This document shows, piece after piece, positions 12,281 to 21,863 of a DNA stretch of 64,000 nucleotides. Position 1 is the first letter of the stretch. Every line of letters starts with the position of its first letter. This stretch comes from Niebla homalea. Its lineage: Eukaryota > Ascomycota > Lecanoromycetes > Lecanorales > Ramalinaceae. The position numbers were made by a program, and so were the translations under genes. Under the pieces are notes generated by a model, which was not told where the DNA came from, searched no databases, and saw nothing but the letters and a program-made list of their open reading frames with translations. The DNA is taken from assembly GCA_019925105.1 (NCBI GenBank), contig JAHGAU010000007.1:372001-436000 (forward strand), given 5' to 3'.

Positions 12281-13147
12281 GCTAGACGTGCAGGTTCGCG
12301 CCTCGGTTCACCCGGTCTCAAGGGGCGCATGAAAGATAACCCGCATAGATAGAGCAAAATGTTTTTCTTTATACATTCGTGTATCTTACTTTTCTTGCAT
12401 GAGATATTTGGAGAGAGAGAAACACGAGACTTATGCACAGCCTCAGGAAGACAACTTATTATGTGGCATAAACCCTTCAGCGTACCTACAGGATGACGAA
12501 TGCGCGCATGTCTTGCGTGCGGCTTTTTGCAGGCGAAAGCCTTCTTGTTTATTGCTTCTGGTCCCATTTGCCTATTATATAATCTCCTACGAAACCGACT
12601 TGGTATATCCCTATGCCTTCGAAATTGGCATACTTCAATCTGTACTATCTGGAGTATGAGAACCTTGTAGGATAACTTACGACGCAGTGTATGATCTTCG
12701 ACCTGGGCACAAACTACCCGACGCGGTTTCAAGTTTCAACAGCCTTGGGCGGTGAATACACAGCATACCAAATATGGTTAGTGGCGGTTAGATCCGGCTG
12801 CCTACGCTGTTTCCGGATATACGCACGTGGGCGTTCCTGTCATTCCAATATTGACCAGCCACTTCTCGTTGCTTTTGACAAAGCTTCCTACCGGGCATCT
12901 TCACTTCTTCCTTCACTTCTTCGATCTCAGCTGTAGGCGCTAGTGTGAGAACTCATACTCTTGACGTCTGTCACCCGTTCACCGGACCTTCGTTTTGGTG
13001 CATTCTTGTCAATCTTACACAAGTGATTTGAAAGCAGTGCATCAAACCTCCAGACGACCAGCTCCAAGGAAGCAATAAGCCAGCCCCTTCCTTGCCGATA
13101 GAGGGCAAGGTTATTGACCATCTTTTTCATTCACGTTGTGCATCACA
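12281..13147. other. Intergenic region
   Basis: About 870 bp holding the 3' UTR of the secreted-protein gene and the promoter of the TCP11-like gene. An open minus-strand frame (12157-12732) overlaps the upstream coding exon and shows no protein features. Confidence 0.45.
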
Positions 13148-15994
13148 ATGCTTCCGCGACTCTCCACCTCGTCCGATCATGACTCAGACATCGCAGACAG
13201 CATGCATCCTACAATCTCGGAAGAAGTGCAAGACTTCATCATGTCGTCAGATGGAGACGTGCCCGGCAATTTCCTGCCACCACCACACATTGCAGCCAGA
13301 ATATACAAGAACCGGTCCTACCATCGCAAATCATCCGCCGCTTCCTCTCCGCGCAATTCCATGACCTCTCACCAGTCTGGGAGGTCTGGGCGGTCTACGA
13401 TATCTGCTCATGGAGGACCTCAAAGCACGCATGTGGCGCAGCATCTACGTAGGGCGTCCATCATCGAAACGCGGAAAGCAAAAGCCGCCGATCGAAATGC
13501 CCATGCCGAAAAGGTGCGCCTTCGAGCCGCCTTGAACAAGGCTGCGCCTCGGGTCACCACGACCGACAGCGAAGAGAAGGCTCTTGCAGCACAGCAAGCC
13601 CGTGAGCGATACTTGGCTCAGGTCAAAGCTAATTGTGCGGCTGAAGTCAGACGGTCCAAGAGGGTAGCTGAGGAGCATAGAGAAAGGAGAGCTGCTGAAC
13701 TTCTGAAGCTCAAGGAGGATATGGAAGAGAGGCATGCTCAAGCTGAAAGAAGAAAGGCCTTGCATGACCAAAGCTTGCGGCGGCCTCGTACCGCCACTCA
13801 GTCCGAATCAATGGACGGGAGGAAGAAGCTGGGTTATGTTTGGAAACCAAGGAATGAGCTTGAAGCAGCAACGATGTTGCAGAATGCTTGGAGGAGGTCC
13901 CGGCGCCGACATACCATTCGAGACTTTCTACAGCTTGAATTGACCGTTGCAAACGTAGAGAAAGCAACATTTGAGGAAGTCGGAGAGATGCTGAGCCGAG
14001 ACGACGTAATACAACGTACCAGGAGTCTGCTAGGTGTTCTTCATCTCCTCAATGACGGCGACGACTCGACACAGCATGCCGCCAATGTGCGTATGTTCTT
14101 GACCACTTTTCTAATCCTCGGGCAGCCCACGTATGTTCTTAGCAAGGACGGCGAGCAAGAGAAGGATTTGGTCGCAAAAGCTCAAGAGCTACTCATGCAG
14201 TTGAATCGTATGATCGAGTCAGGATCCAGTGCTCTCAAGTCTGAAGGGCTATCATCTTCCACAGATCTTTCCGAGGCTTTTTCAACCTTCAAGTCGGCTT
14301 TTTCCGCTTGGAGGTCCCATGACTCCTCCTTCATGATCAAGAACATGGTGGCGCAATTTGCAGAGCTTGACGCTATTTGGCAGAGCGTCAAGGATGATAC
14401 GGCAGGAGAAGTTGCAGCTGATTACAAGGAGGGCATTAGGCACAACCAAACGCTAGTGATGGCAAGACTCAAGAAGCTGGCGGGCCCCGAGCGGACAATG
14501 AAATTGATCAGAGATGCGGTAAGAAAGAGTAGGAAAGCCAAGGCTCAGAAGCAGCCAATCGTGGACAGCAAACCCAGGGCAGCGTCAGAGGTTCCGACCA
14601 CCGAGACTGCTTCATCGTTGGCCAGTGTCGACTCTATTTCGAGCAGGCAAAACGTTACAGCTCAAGGCCCTGAGGATGTCATCAATGCTGAACAAACCCT
14701 TCAATCTTCTTCCTTCATCCCAGATAGTAGGATCGTTGTTCACGAGCTGGCCATCAACAAAGAATGGAAGATAGACGTTGGGCAACGAGAAGCAAAGCGA
14801 GATGAGATCATACAGGATACCACTACACACCTGAAACTGGGCCTCGAGGCCGGGCTCGGCCATGTATGGATCCCAGCTATTGCAGAATCAATATCGCAGA
14901 AACTTTCGAGTGTGTTGGCGCCAGGAAAGCCTACCCAAGTTATGGTCCAAGAGGCGCTCGACCCGGAGATGGTACGCCAACAGGTGCAAAACGGCTCGTT
15001 TTCTTATCAAAACTTCTTCGATTTCATGCATTCAATCCTCCCAAAGCTCTGTGCACCAGTGCGAGATGAGGAGGTCAACGCATTGGCTCAACATCCAAGC
15101 GATGACCCGATCAAGCAACTAGCAAGGATCTATTTCGTCGTTGAATTATTGGTTTTGGACGTCTTGAATTTCCAATTGGAGAGTGTAGCACCTCAACTAC
15201 TTCAGGAGTCAACAGGCTATGAATCACGAGCCTTCGAAAAGCGATTGAGTGGCAGCTTTCCTGACAGAACCTTACAATGGTGGAAGCAATCAGCCGAGAA
15301 AGCCGAAGAAATTTCCAGGAGGAATTCTGAGAATTCTCAAGACAACCCGGCTTCCAATACGCCTACCAGGATCTACATGCAAGGATTGGTCGATATCGCC
15401 ATATCAGTGGATTCTCTAGGAGATGACGAGATTCCCGAAACACTTGAGCTCGATCATTCTCGCTTCATCCGTCTTCGCTCCGACATTCTCCGCCTGGCAA
15501 CGATATCTTCCATACTCCTCAATGCCAAGAATCTTCTCCGGCGAGACACCCGATCGCTGTGGAAAGCAGAGGCCGCTCGGATGTGGGACTTGTCTTACTC
15601 ATCGTCACCCGCCGCATTCGTATCTGTCGTTGAATCGCGCTACGCCTTGCCTCCAACTACCAAGCAGCAACTCACGACATTCATTACCCGCATACTCTCA
15701 GAGGCGCGTGAAGGCCAGGCCAATCATCCGGTCATGAAAGTGCTACTCCGGAAGATCAAATCCCACGTCTTGACGCGATTGTCCGCCGCCAGCTCAGAGG
15801 AGCGTATCCGGGCAAGCACCACCGCAACGGAAGTCCTGGGCTCCGGAGGGATGCCGGAATTTGTCGGGCGAATCGGTGACATTGTGCAGGAGTTGAGCAG
15901 AGTGGCTGATGTTGATCGTCAGGCGCATGGGGAGTGGTATGATAGGATTTCGGAAAAGGTTTCTAAGGAGCAGGCCGTGGAGACTGCTGGGTGA
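13148..15994 (+). CDS. TCP11/SOK1 family protein
   Basis: Single-exon gene, 948 aa, starting at MLPRLSTSSDHDSD. The N-terminal third is Ser/His/Arg-rich. It is followed by a Lys/Arg/Glu/Ala-rich helical stretch (about residues 100-220, probable coiled coil) and an IQ-like segment, MLQNAWRRSRRRHTIRDFL. The C-terminal half, from about residue 520 (HELAINKEWKIDVGQRE) to the end, matches the T-complex protein 11 domain, with FDFMHSILPKLCAPVRDEEV and IYFVVELLVLDVLNFQLE as landmarks. In budding yeast the family member Sok1 is a high-copy suppressor of cAMP-dependent kinase loss; in animals TCP11 is linked to sperm cAMP signalling. A role in cAMP/PKA-related signalling is inferred from family only. 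There is no signal peptide or membrane span. Confidence 0.8.
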   Translation: MLPRLSTSSDHDSDIADSMHPTISEEVQDFIMSSDGDVPGNFLPPPHIAARIYKNRSYHRKSSAASSPRNSMTSHQSGRSGRSTISAHGGPQSTHVAQHLRRASIIETRKAKAADRNAHAEKVRLRAALNKAAPRVTTTDSEEKALAAQQARERYLAQVKANCAAEVRRSKRVAEEHRERRAAELLKLKEDMEERHAQAERRKALHDQSLRRPRTATQSESMDGRKKLGYVWKPRNELEAATMLQNAWRRSRRRHTIRDFLQLELTVANVEKATFEEVGEMLSRDDVIQRTRSLLGVLHLLNDGDDSTQHAANVRMFLTTFLILGQPTYVLSKDGEQEKDLVAKAQELLMQLNRMIESGSSALKSEGLSSSTDLSEAFSTFKSAFSAWRSHDSSFMIKNMVAQFAELDAIWQSVKDDTAGEVAADYKEGIRHNQTLVMARLKKLAGPERTMKLIRDAVRKSRKAKAQKQPIVDSKPRAASEVPTTETASSLASVDSISSRQNVTAQGPEDVINAEQTLQSSSFIPDSRIVVHELAINKEWKIDVGQREAKRDEIIQDTTTHLKLGLEAGLGHVWIPAIAESISQKLSSVLAPGKPTQVMVQEALDPEMVRQQVQNGSFSYQNFFDFMHSILPKLCAPVRDEEVNALAQHPSDDPIKQLARIYFVVELLVLDVLNFQLESVAPQLLQESTGYESRAFEKRLSGSFPDRTLQWWKQSAEKAEEISRRNSENSQDNPASNTPTRIYMQGLVDIAISVDSLGDDEIPETLELDHSRFIRLRSDILRLATISSILLNAKNLLRRDTRSLWKAEAARMWDLSYSSSPAAFVSVVESRYALPPTTKQQLTTFITRILSEAREGQANHPVMKVLLRKIKSHVLTRLSAASSEERIRASTTATEVLGSGGMPEFVGRIGDIVQELSRVADVDRQAHGEWYDRISEKVSKEQAVETAG

Positions 15995-16260
15995 TTGGGA
16001 TTTTGATTGGAAAACGTGATTACAATGCCGTGCACAAGCAAGGGCGCCGGTGGATACGTAGATACGAGGGATGTTCTGGCTTAGGTTGGCTTATCTACAC
16101 CAAGAATCGCACCGATAGATGAAGCAACTTTCGCGTTCATGGCTTTATGAAATGATGATATACAGAAAATACACAATATGTCTTGCATACTAGCAACCCA
16201 CTCCATTGTCTGCCAACACGATGACCCTTACTATTCCACTTGAAGACTTTAAAATCCCTC

Positions 16261-16302
16261 CAGCGTTCGATGCGGGCTCACAATCCAGGGTCTCAGGGTG
16301 CA
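16261..16302 (+). repeat. Direct repeat, copy A
   Basis: Begins CAGCGTTCGATGCGGGCT and ends CCAGGGTCTCAGGGTGCA. It matches copy B at 16424-16465 except for one base near the start and a five-base block in the middle. Similarity continues weakly on both sides, with shared CATTTGTCAT downstream. Confidence 0.75.
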
Positions 16303-16423
16303 GGTGTCGCCGCCATTTGTCATATTAGAGAGAATACACAGGACGTCATTAACACAGTCTACCAGCTCCTGAACTGCCAGTACCGTGGCACCCACTAGAC
16401 CCCTTCAAGGTCGTCAAATCACC

Positions 16424-16465
16424 CAGCGTTGGATGCGGGCTTGTGATCCAGGGTCTCAGGGTGCA
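16424..16465 (+). repeat. Direct repeat, copy B
   Basis: Second copy of the 42-bp segment, 163 bp downstream of copy A and in the same orientation. The mismatch block is CACAA in A and TGTGA in B. No coding role is evident. Confidence 0.75.
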
Positions 16466-17322
16466 AAGACAAAAGACTCATGCGGTACAACGGTCATTTG
16501 TCATCCGCAAGGGTAGAAGGGTTCATCCAGTCCCTGAGATGCGCGTCATTAAAAGGGGTGAAGACAGCTTCACATAATAGCTCGTGTCTCTCGAGACCTG
16601 CAGTCCCCAAGACATTGGTGATTGATACCTCTGCTTTGTCAATGGCCGAGTCGATTGTCACTTATCTCTGCATTTGGACAGTGCATGGTAGTACTGGTCC
16701 TCCCTTCGTATCAATGGTCAGACGCCCAATTCACTCAGACACCTGAGGGCCTGGCCCAACCTCGACTCACCGTGAATGAAACCCTGAGCCTAGCAAGCCA
16801 GGTTTGATTAGATCGGAAAATGATGAATTCCCTCAAAGGAGAAAAGAAGTGAATGAATGATAAGAGTGAAACACCATGAATGAAACCAAAGAACAAGCGC
16901 TCTTGAAGTCTTGGCGCAAACCCGCACGTGGCCGGCATCTCTCCGCCCGAATACTCTCATTGACCATTGACCCAAGTTCTAATGTTCTATTCCCCGACCG
17001 CTTGGGCCTCCGAACGTGCATCAATTCCCGGATAACTCCACTTCTTCTGCGTTGACTTGACATGCAGGGATGTTGGTGTTCTGACGAGAGCAGTCACATC
17101 GACATTCGTTCTCAAATGTAATGACATGGCAGCGATACAAACTTGAGACATGATCATAGCTGCCGCGGTGGCATGAGGCCCTTTAAAGACTCACTGCTGC
17201 AGGACGCGGTAATGCACCGGAACGTGAATCTCGTTGCGTTTCAAAAGTCTAAAATAATACCGTCGCTGCTTCGTACTTCACCTGCCATGTCCATCAAGGC
17301 CCCAGATTGATATCAAGCAAAC

Positions 17323-18640
17323 ATGTCTGATCCCAAGAACCCCAACATTGACAAGAGGAGCACCCCCCAATACTCCCTCTATCAACGAGAGAATTTCTGG
17401 AAATCCAATGATGGAGAAGTACCGCCCTTCAATACAGACCCTGGCAAACTAGAGGAACTGGCCAGAGAGAAATTGACCCAAGGGGGCTGGTACTATGCTT
17501 CATCCAACGCAGGCCAGTCGTATACCCACCTCGCAAACCGACAAGCATTCTACCGCCACCGCATAATACCTCGTCAATTGGTCGACACCAACCTGCGGGA
17601 CACCAGCACCGAGATCTTCGGCCACAAAGTCTCAGCACCGATTGGCTTTGCACCTATCGGCATCAACAAGATCTATCACCCGGCAGGCGAACTACCCGTC
17701 GCGGCCGTGGCCAAGGAGTTAAACCTCCCTTACTGCCTTTCAACCGCCGGCTCCACCTCCATCGAGAAGGTCGCGGAAGCCAATGGTCAATCCCCTCGAT
17801 TCTACCAACTGTACATGCCTCATGATGACGAACTCACCATCTCTCTCCTGACCCGCGCGTGGCAATCCGGCTTCGACGCCTGCATCCTAACGACCGATAC
17901 GTGGCAATTGGGCTGGCGCCACGATGACGTGGCCACCAGCAACTACGCATTCTACCACGGCATCGGCGCCGATCTCGGGCTCTCCGATCCCGTCTTCCAG
18001 ACACGATTGAAGGAAGCCGGGATCGACCCCGTCAAGCAACCCAACGAGGCGGGCGCGTTGTGGATCGATAATGTATGGCACGGCCGCGCGTGGAGCTGGG
18101 AGAAGATTCCCTGGCTGATCGAGACGTGGAAGCGGATCTCAGGTGGGAGGCCGTTTTGTTTAAAGGGGATCCAGTCCGTGGACGATGCGAGAAAGGCGGC
18201 GGAGGTGGGGTGCGATGGGATTGTGGTGAGTAATCATGCGGGGAGACAGGTTGATGGGGCGATTGCGAGCTTGGATGCGCTGGAGAATATCGTGAATGCT
18301 GTGGGAGATCAGACGTACATCATGTATGACAGTGGGATTCGTGGGGCTGCTGACGTGGTGAAAGCTATGGCTCTGGGGGCCAAGTTTGTGTGGGTCGGGC
18401 GATTGTGGGTATGGGGATTGTCGATCATGGGGGAGCCTGGAGTTCGGCATGTGATGAAGAGTTTACTGGCGGACTTCGATATCTTGATGAATGTTGGAGG
18501 TATTCAGAATGTCAAGCAGATAGATCGCAGTCTCCTAGGTGGGTCAATCTTTATTTGCGTCGATAGTGACATGCTAACTGATTGTTGTAGAATCATATCC
18601 GAAGGCCTATTCGCTTATTGCTGAAAAGTCCGAGTTATAG
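17323..18640 (+). CDS. FMN-dependent 2-hydroxyacid oxidase/dehydrogenase
   Basis: Model: exons 17323-18538 and 18591-18640 (421 aa); intron 52 nt, GTGGGT..TTGTAG with a GCTAAC branch. The second exon supplies the proper end (SYPKAYSLIAEKSEL). Members of this (S)-2-hydroxyacid oxidase family oxidise lactate, glycolate or mandelate with FMN in a TIM barrel. All the usual active-site elements are visible: the N-terminal Tyr in GGWYYASSNAG, YQLY, LTTDT, the FMN-binding Lys in CLKGIQ, and the catalytic His/Arg motif SNHAGRQVDG (about residue 302; the usual second Gly is Ala). The phosphate-site DSGIRG and GRLWVWGL follow. There is no cytochrome b5 domain and no mitochondrial leader, unlike yeast cytochrome b2. 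The fungal relatives are often called lactate 2-monooxygenase; the exact substrate is unknown. There is no peroxisomal SKL-type tail. Confidence 0.85.
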
Positions 18641-19085
18641 ATCAAGATAGGTAAGGCTTGATGCTAGAAACTGCCTGCCTAACAATGAAACGAACATTAC
18701 CTTAGACTGTCGTTTCTCCTTCTTTCTGTAACTTCATATTGGTGGGTATCTTCAATTTGATCCAGTGATAGCATTGTTAAACAACCGAGGTCTGAAATGC
18801 TAAGCAAGATGTGTTGCAGCACAGAATCCAAAGCTGTGGCGGACAGTATGGTGTTCGTCATGTGGCTCCGTTAACACTTCATGTTGCTGTGTCAGCCTTA
18901 TTCATTCGTCATCAGTCACTCGATCAACCGAACGCGACACTTGTTACCAAGGTATTGCTCTTTGTTAAGCTGATGTGTTTGTGTTGAATTGGTTGGCCCT
19001 GTTGCCTACATTACCTCTCATCTCATTACAATACCGTCCACATTCATTCTCCTCCTCCATCACTTCTTGCAAGAGGCTCGCTAAG
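18641..19085. other. Intergenic spacer
   Basis: A 445-bp tandem spacer; nothing beyond probable 3' UTR and promoter is visible. The frame of the next gene is open upstream to a GTG at 18975, but its first ATG is 19086. Confidence 0.4.
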
Positions 19086-21863
19086 ATGACATCTCAGAGC
19101 CAGCCAGGACCGAAGCCCTTCGTCTTCGGAGAAACAAGGTCCACGTCGACATCCAGCTCGCCGGAGAAGCCCCAAAGCTTCTTTGACTGCGTGGAGGAGC
19201 AGAGCCAGAAGCATGGCACTCCTGCATCAAAGCGCGTTGCACCGGTACCGGCATATGTTACTGTAGAGACACGGGACGGAGAGGTAGAGGAGCGACCTCC
19301 TAGCTCAGGAACGGCTCGTAAGTTCAAAGATCCATTTGCGGCCACTGTCGACAGATTCGAGGCCACTGTCGACGGGTTCGATCGAATAGGTAATGTTTGG
19401 GAGCCGTTTAATATAATAGGGACCTCTACAGAGTCTGGAACTACTCCCTCATCGCTCTTTGAGAAGTCTCATCCATCTGATTCTCAAGCGACTCCGAAGC
19501 CTTTCGAGAGATGTGAATACGCTGGGGGTCTTTTCGGACAATCTAGTGCCCCCGGACCTTCTACATCGATATTCAGCAAGCCCACTCAAGCTGGGTCTGG
19601 CAGTGCCTCTTCATCCCTCTTTGGGAACTATCCGCATCATCCAGGATTCCAAGATCCATTATCAGACTCTGCGAGTGTGAGCAGCCATGAACACAATGGG
19701 GTGGGTTTGAAGCAGCCCAGTACACGTGGTCCCCCTGTGCAACCTGGGAAAGTTCCCCCTTCTATCTTTGAGAGTTTTCCTCCACCTCAGGAGAAATCCT
19801 CCTCGTCACTCTTTGGAGACACTGCTCCCCCGTCTACTGGTAATACTTCCTCAGGACTTTTTGGGGGTACATCACTTTTCGACAATGCTCGCCCTCTTGA
19901 GCATACTCCCTATTCACTCTTTGGGGATCCTCCACCTGCTCAACCTACAACCTTTAGTAGTCTTCCTCCACCTCAGTCAGAGAATTCCTCCTCGTCACTC
20001 CTTGGAAACACTGCTCCCTCGTCTACTGATAATACTTCCTCGGGACTTTTTGGGGGTACATCACTTTCTGGGAACGCTCGCCCGCTTGGCTCAGAGCATA
20101 CTCCCTACTCACTGTTTGGGAACCCTCCACCTGCTCAATCTACAATCTTTAGTAGTCTTCCTCCACCTCAGTCAGAGAACTCCTCCTCGTCACTCTTTGG
20201 AAACACTGCTCCCTCGTCTACTGGTAATACTTCCTCGGGACTTTTTGGGGGTACATCACTTTCTGGGAACGCTCGCCCGCTTGGCTCAGAGCATACTCCT
20301 TACTCACTGTTTGGGGATCCTCGACCTGCTCAGTCTACAATCTTTAGTAGTCTTCCTCCACCTCCATCCGTGAATACTTCCTCATCACTCCCCGCAAACT
20401 CTCCATCAAATCCTGGTAAGATCTCCTCATCGCCTTTTGAGCGAATTTGTCTGACACCCTTGAAAGTTTCTAGCCAAGGGCTCTTTGCGAGGTGGAATGA
20501 CCGCTACGCGCCATCCAGTGCAAACGCCAATGCGAGTTCGAACATTTTCGGCTTCGAGAGGCCCATTACTAGCGGAATCGCGGGAGTTTTATCTAACCAG
20601 CAGCCAGATATCTTCAGCACCGATGCGAAGTCTAATTTTCAAGACCGATTGATTGCCTCCGGCGTTTACAAGCCTCGATTCGATGTCCGATCGCCTCAAG
20701 AGGATAGCGCCGCTAGTGATATCAGATCAAGCAGAGCTAATGCTGCTTGCCAATCCTCGGACCAGGATCTCCAACCCAAAACGGACGACGCGTGGACACA
20801 GCAAGAGTCGAAGATCCAGCTGGCCCGCTCTTTGCTCCGGGATGCAGAGACGCATGGTCAGCAGACCCACAAGCTCATTGGCCAGGAACGGGAGCAGCAT
20901 CATGAGTGGGTCAAGAATTTAGAAAAAACCCTGGAAGAGAAGCAAGCCCAGATTAAAGCCATGCAATCGCTTCTCAGAGAAGCAAATGAGAAGAGCGTAC
21001 ACATGCAGTCTACCGCCCAAGTCAACGAGTCTAAAATGTCTGCATCGAACACCTCCCCAAGCGAAGATGAGTGGTTGATCCATGGTACCGCAAATCGAAA
21101 GTTTCGTTACATGCACACCAAGCTGCACGAGATATTTTCTGGTGGTCTGTTTGGGACGAACCTCGAAGACATCTGGTATGATCTTTACAATGTTTCCTTG
21201 GAGCGAGATGTACTCCTGAGGAAGGGTACCCTATACTTTAGGAGATCAGAAGAGGTGTCTGTACCCCCGGAGATTGGAGGAATCTTAGCTGCCCCTCCAG
21301 GCGAGAAGAAACAAACTCAGATCACGGATACGTTCCAAGAAACGACACAAGTAGAAGCGAGCTCTGGCAACAATAGGGGCCAATCAGATACGAGCAATGC
21401 CGTCTCTCAGCCAGCAGCTTCTGAGAGTCATGCATCAGTGTTCAACCCTGGTCGGAACCTGACAGGCAAAATCATCAAAGGAAGGCACGGGAGGATGATG
21501 TCCCTGGGTCGAAGCGAGCCTACCTCAGAAGAACCAAAGGGCCAGGGTCAGCTGACTGAGGCATTGCGGATTGAATCGACAAAGGCTTTGGAAGTCCTCA
21601 CTCCTACCAGTGAGGCCAAGCCTGCAACCACGCGTTCCCGAAGTGACACCACCCCTCTTCCTGTCCGAACCAAGCGATCTTCTTCGACGCGGCCATTCAA
21701 CAAGGACGAAGCTGATCCGACGAAGCAAGCTTCTGCTTCTGCTACTCGTCCACTCATCAAGGATGAATGGCTTACCAACGAGCAACGCATCTCTCGCGTC
21801 CGGAAGGAAGAGGATGAGACGGTCGAGAAGGCGATGCTGAGGAAGCGCCAGCAGAAGGCTTGA
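19086..21863 (+). CDS. FG-repeat protein, nucleoporin-like
   Basis: Single exon, 925 aa from the first ATG (MTSQSQPGPKPFVFGE). From about residue 120 to 480 it carries many SLFG, GLFG and PSLFG-type FG dipeptides in a Ser/Pro/Thr/Asn-rich, disordered context, including three tandem units of 62-65 residues. A helical segment follows at about 580-660 (ESKIQLARSLLRDAE..EKTLEEKQAQIKAMQSLLREA), likely a coiled coil. Then comes a compact region with DEWLIHGTANRKFRYMHTKL and GTNLEDIWYDLYNVSLERD, and finally a basic/acidic low-complexity tail. FG repeats are the hallmark of nucleoporins that form the pore permeability barrier, but the non-repeat domains do not match a canonical Nup I can name. It may be an accessory FG protein or an unrelated protein with convergent repeats. 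Confidence 0.7.
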   Translation: MTSQSQPGPKPFVFGETRSTSTSSSPEKPQSFFDCVEEQSQKHGTPASKRVAPVPAYVTVETRDGEVEERPPSSGTARKFKDPFAATVDRFEATVDGFDRIGNVWEPFNIIGTSTESGTTPSSLFEKSHPSDSQATPKPFERCEYAGGLFGQSSAPGPSTSIFSKPTQAGSGSASSSLFGNYPHHPGFQDPLSDSASVSSHEHNGVGLKQPSTRGPPVQPGKVPPSIFESFPPPQEKSSSSLFGDTAPPSTGNTSSGLFGGTSLFDNARPLEHTPYSLFGDPPPAQPTTFSSLPPPQSENSSSSLLGNTAPSSTDNTSSGLFGGTSLSGNARPLGSEHTPYSLFGNPPPAQSTIFSSLPPPQSENSSSSLFGNTAPSSTGNTSSGLFGGTSLSGNARPLGSEHTPYSLFGDPRPAQSTIFSSLPPPPSVNTSSSLPANSPSNPGKISSSPFERICLTPLKVSSQGLFARWNDRYAPSSANANASSNIFGFERPITSGIAGVLSNQQPDIFSTDAKSNFQDRLIASGVYKPRFDVRSPQEDSAASDIRSSRANAACQSSDQDLQPKTDDAWTQQESKIQLARSLLRDAETHGQQTHKLIGQEREQHHEWVKNLEKTLEEKQAQIKAMQSLLREANEKSVHMQSTAQVNESKMSASNTSPSEDEWLIHGTANRKFRYMHTKLHEIFSGGLFGTNLEDIWYDLYNVSLERDVLLRKGTLYFRRSEEVSVPPEIGGILAAPPGEKKQTQITDTFQETTQVEASSGNNRGQSDTSNAVSQPAASESHASVFNPGRNLTGKIIKGRHGRMMSLGRSEPTSEEPKGQGQLTEALRIESTKALEVLTPTSEAKPATTRSRSDTTPLPVRTKRSSSTRPFNKDEADPTKQASASATRPLIKDEWLTNEQRISRVRKEEDETVEKAMLRKRQQKA
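19775..20350 (+). repeat. 186/195-bp in-frame FG tandem repeat
   Basis: Three consecutive units start at 19775, 19961 and 20156; a partial fourth starts at 20351. Unit 1 is 186 bp, lacking nine bases that encode GSE; units 2 and 3 are 195 bp and nearly identical. Each unit encodes four or five FG motifs. Frame is kept in every unit. Confidence 0.85.

Larger units (their letters stand above)
15995..17322. other. Intergenic region with a duplicated 42-bp segment
   Basis: About 1.3 kb without a convincing gene. It contains a direct duplication (listed separately) and several short ORFs without domains. The final 300 bp probably form the promoter of the 2-hydroxyacid oxidase gene. Confidence 0.45.

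Noticed and set aside
12157..12732. 191-codon minus ORF
   Set aside because: It is antisense to the second exon of the secreted-protein gene, whose splice and reading frame are well supported.
19775..20350. CRISPR-like array
   Set aside because: The repeats are in-frame coding units of an FG protein without spacers.
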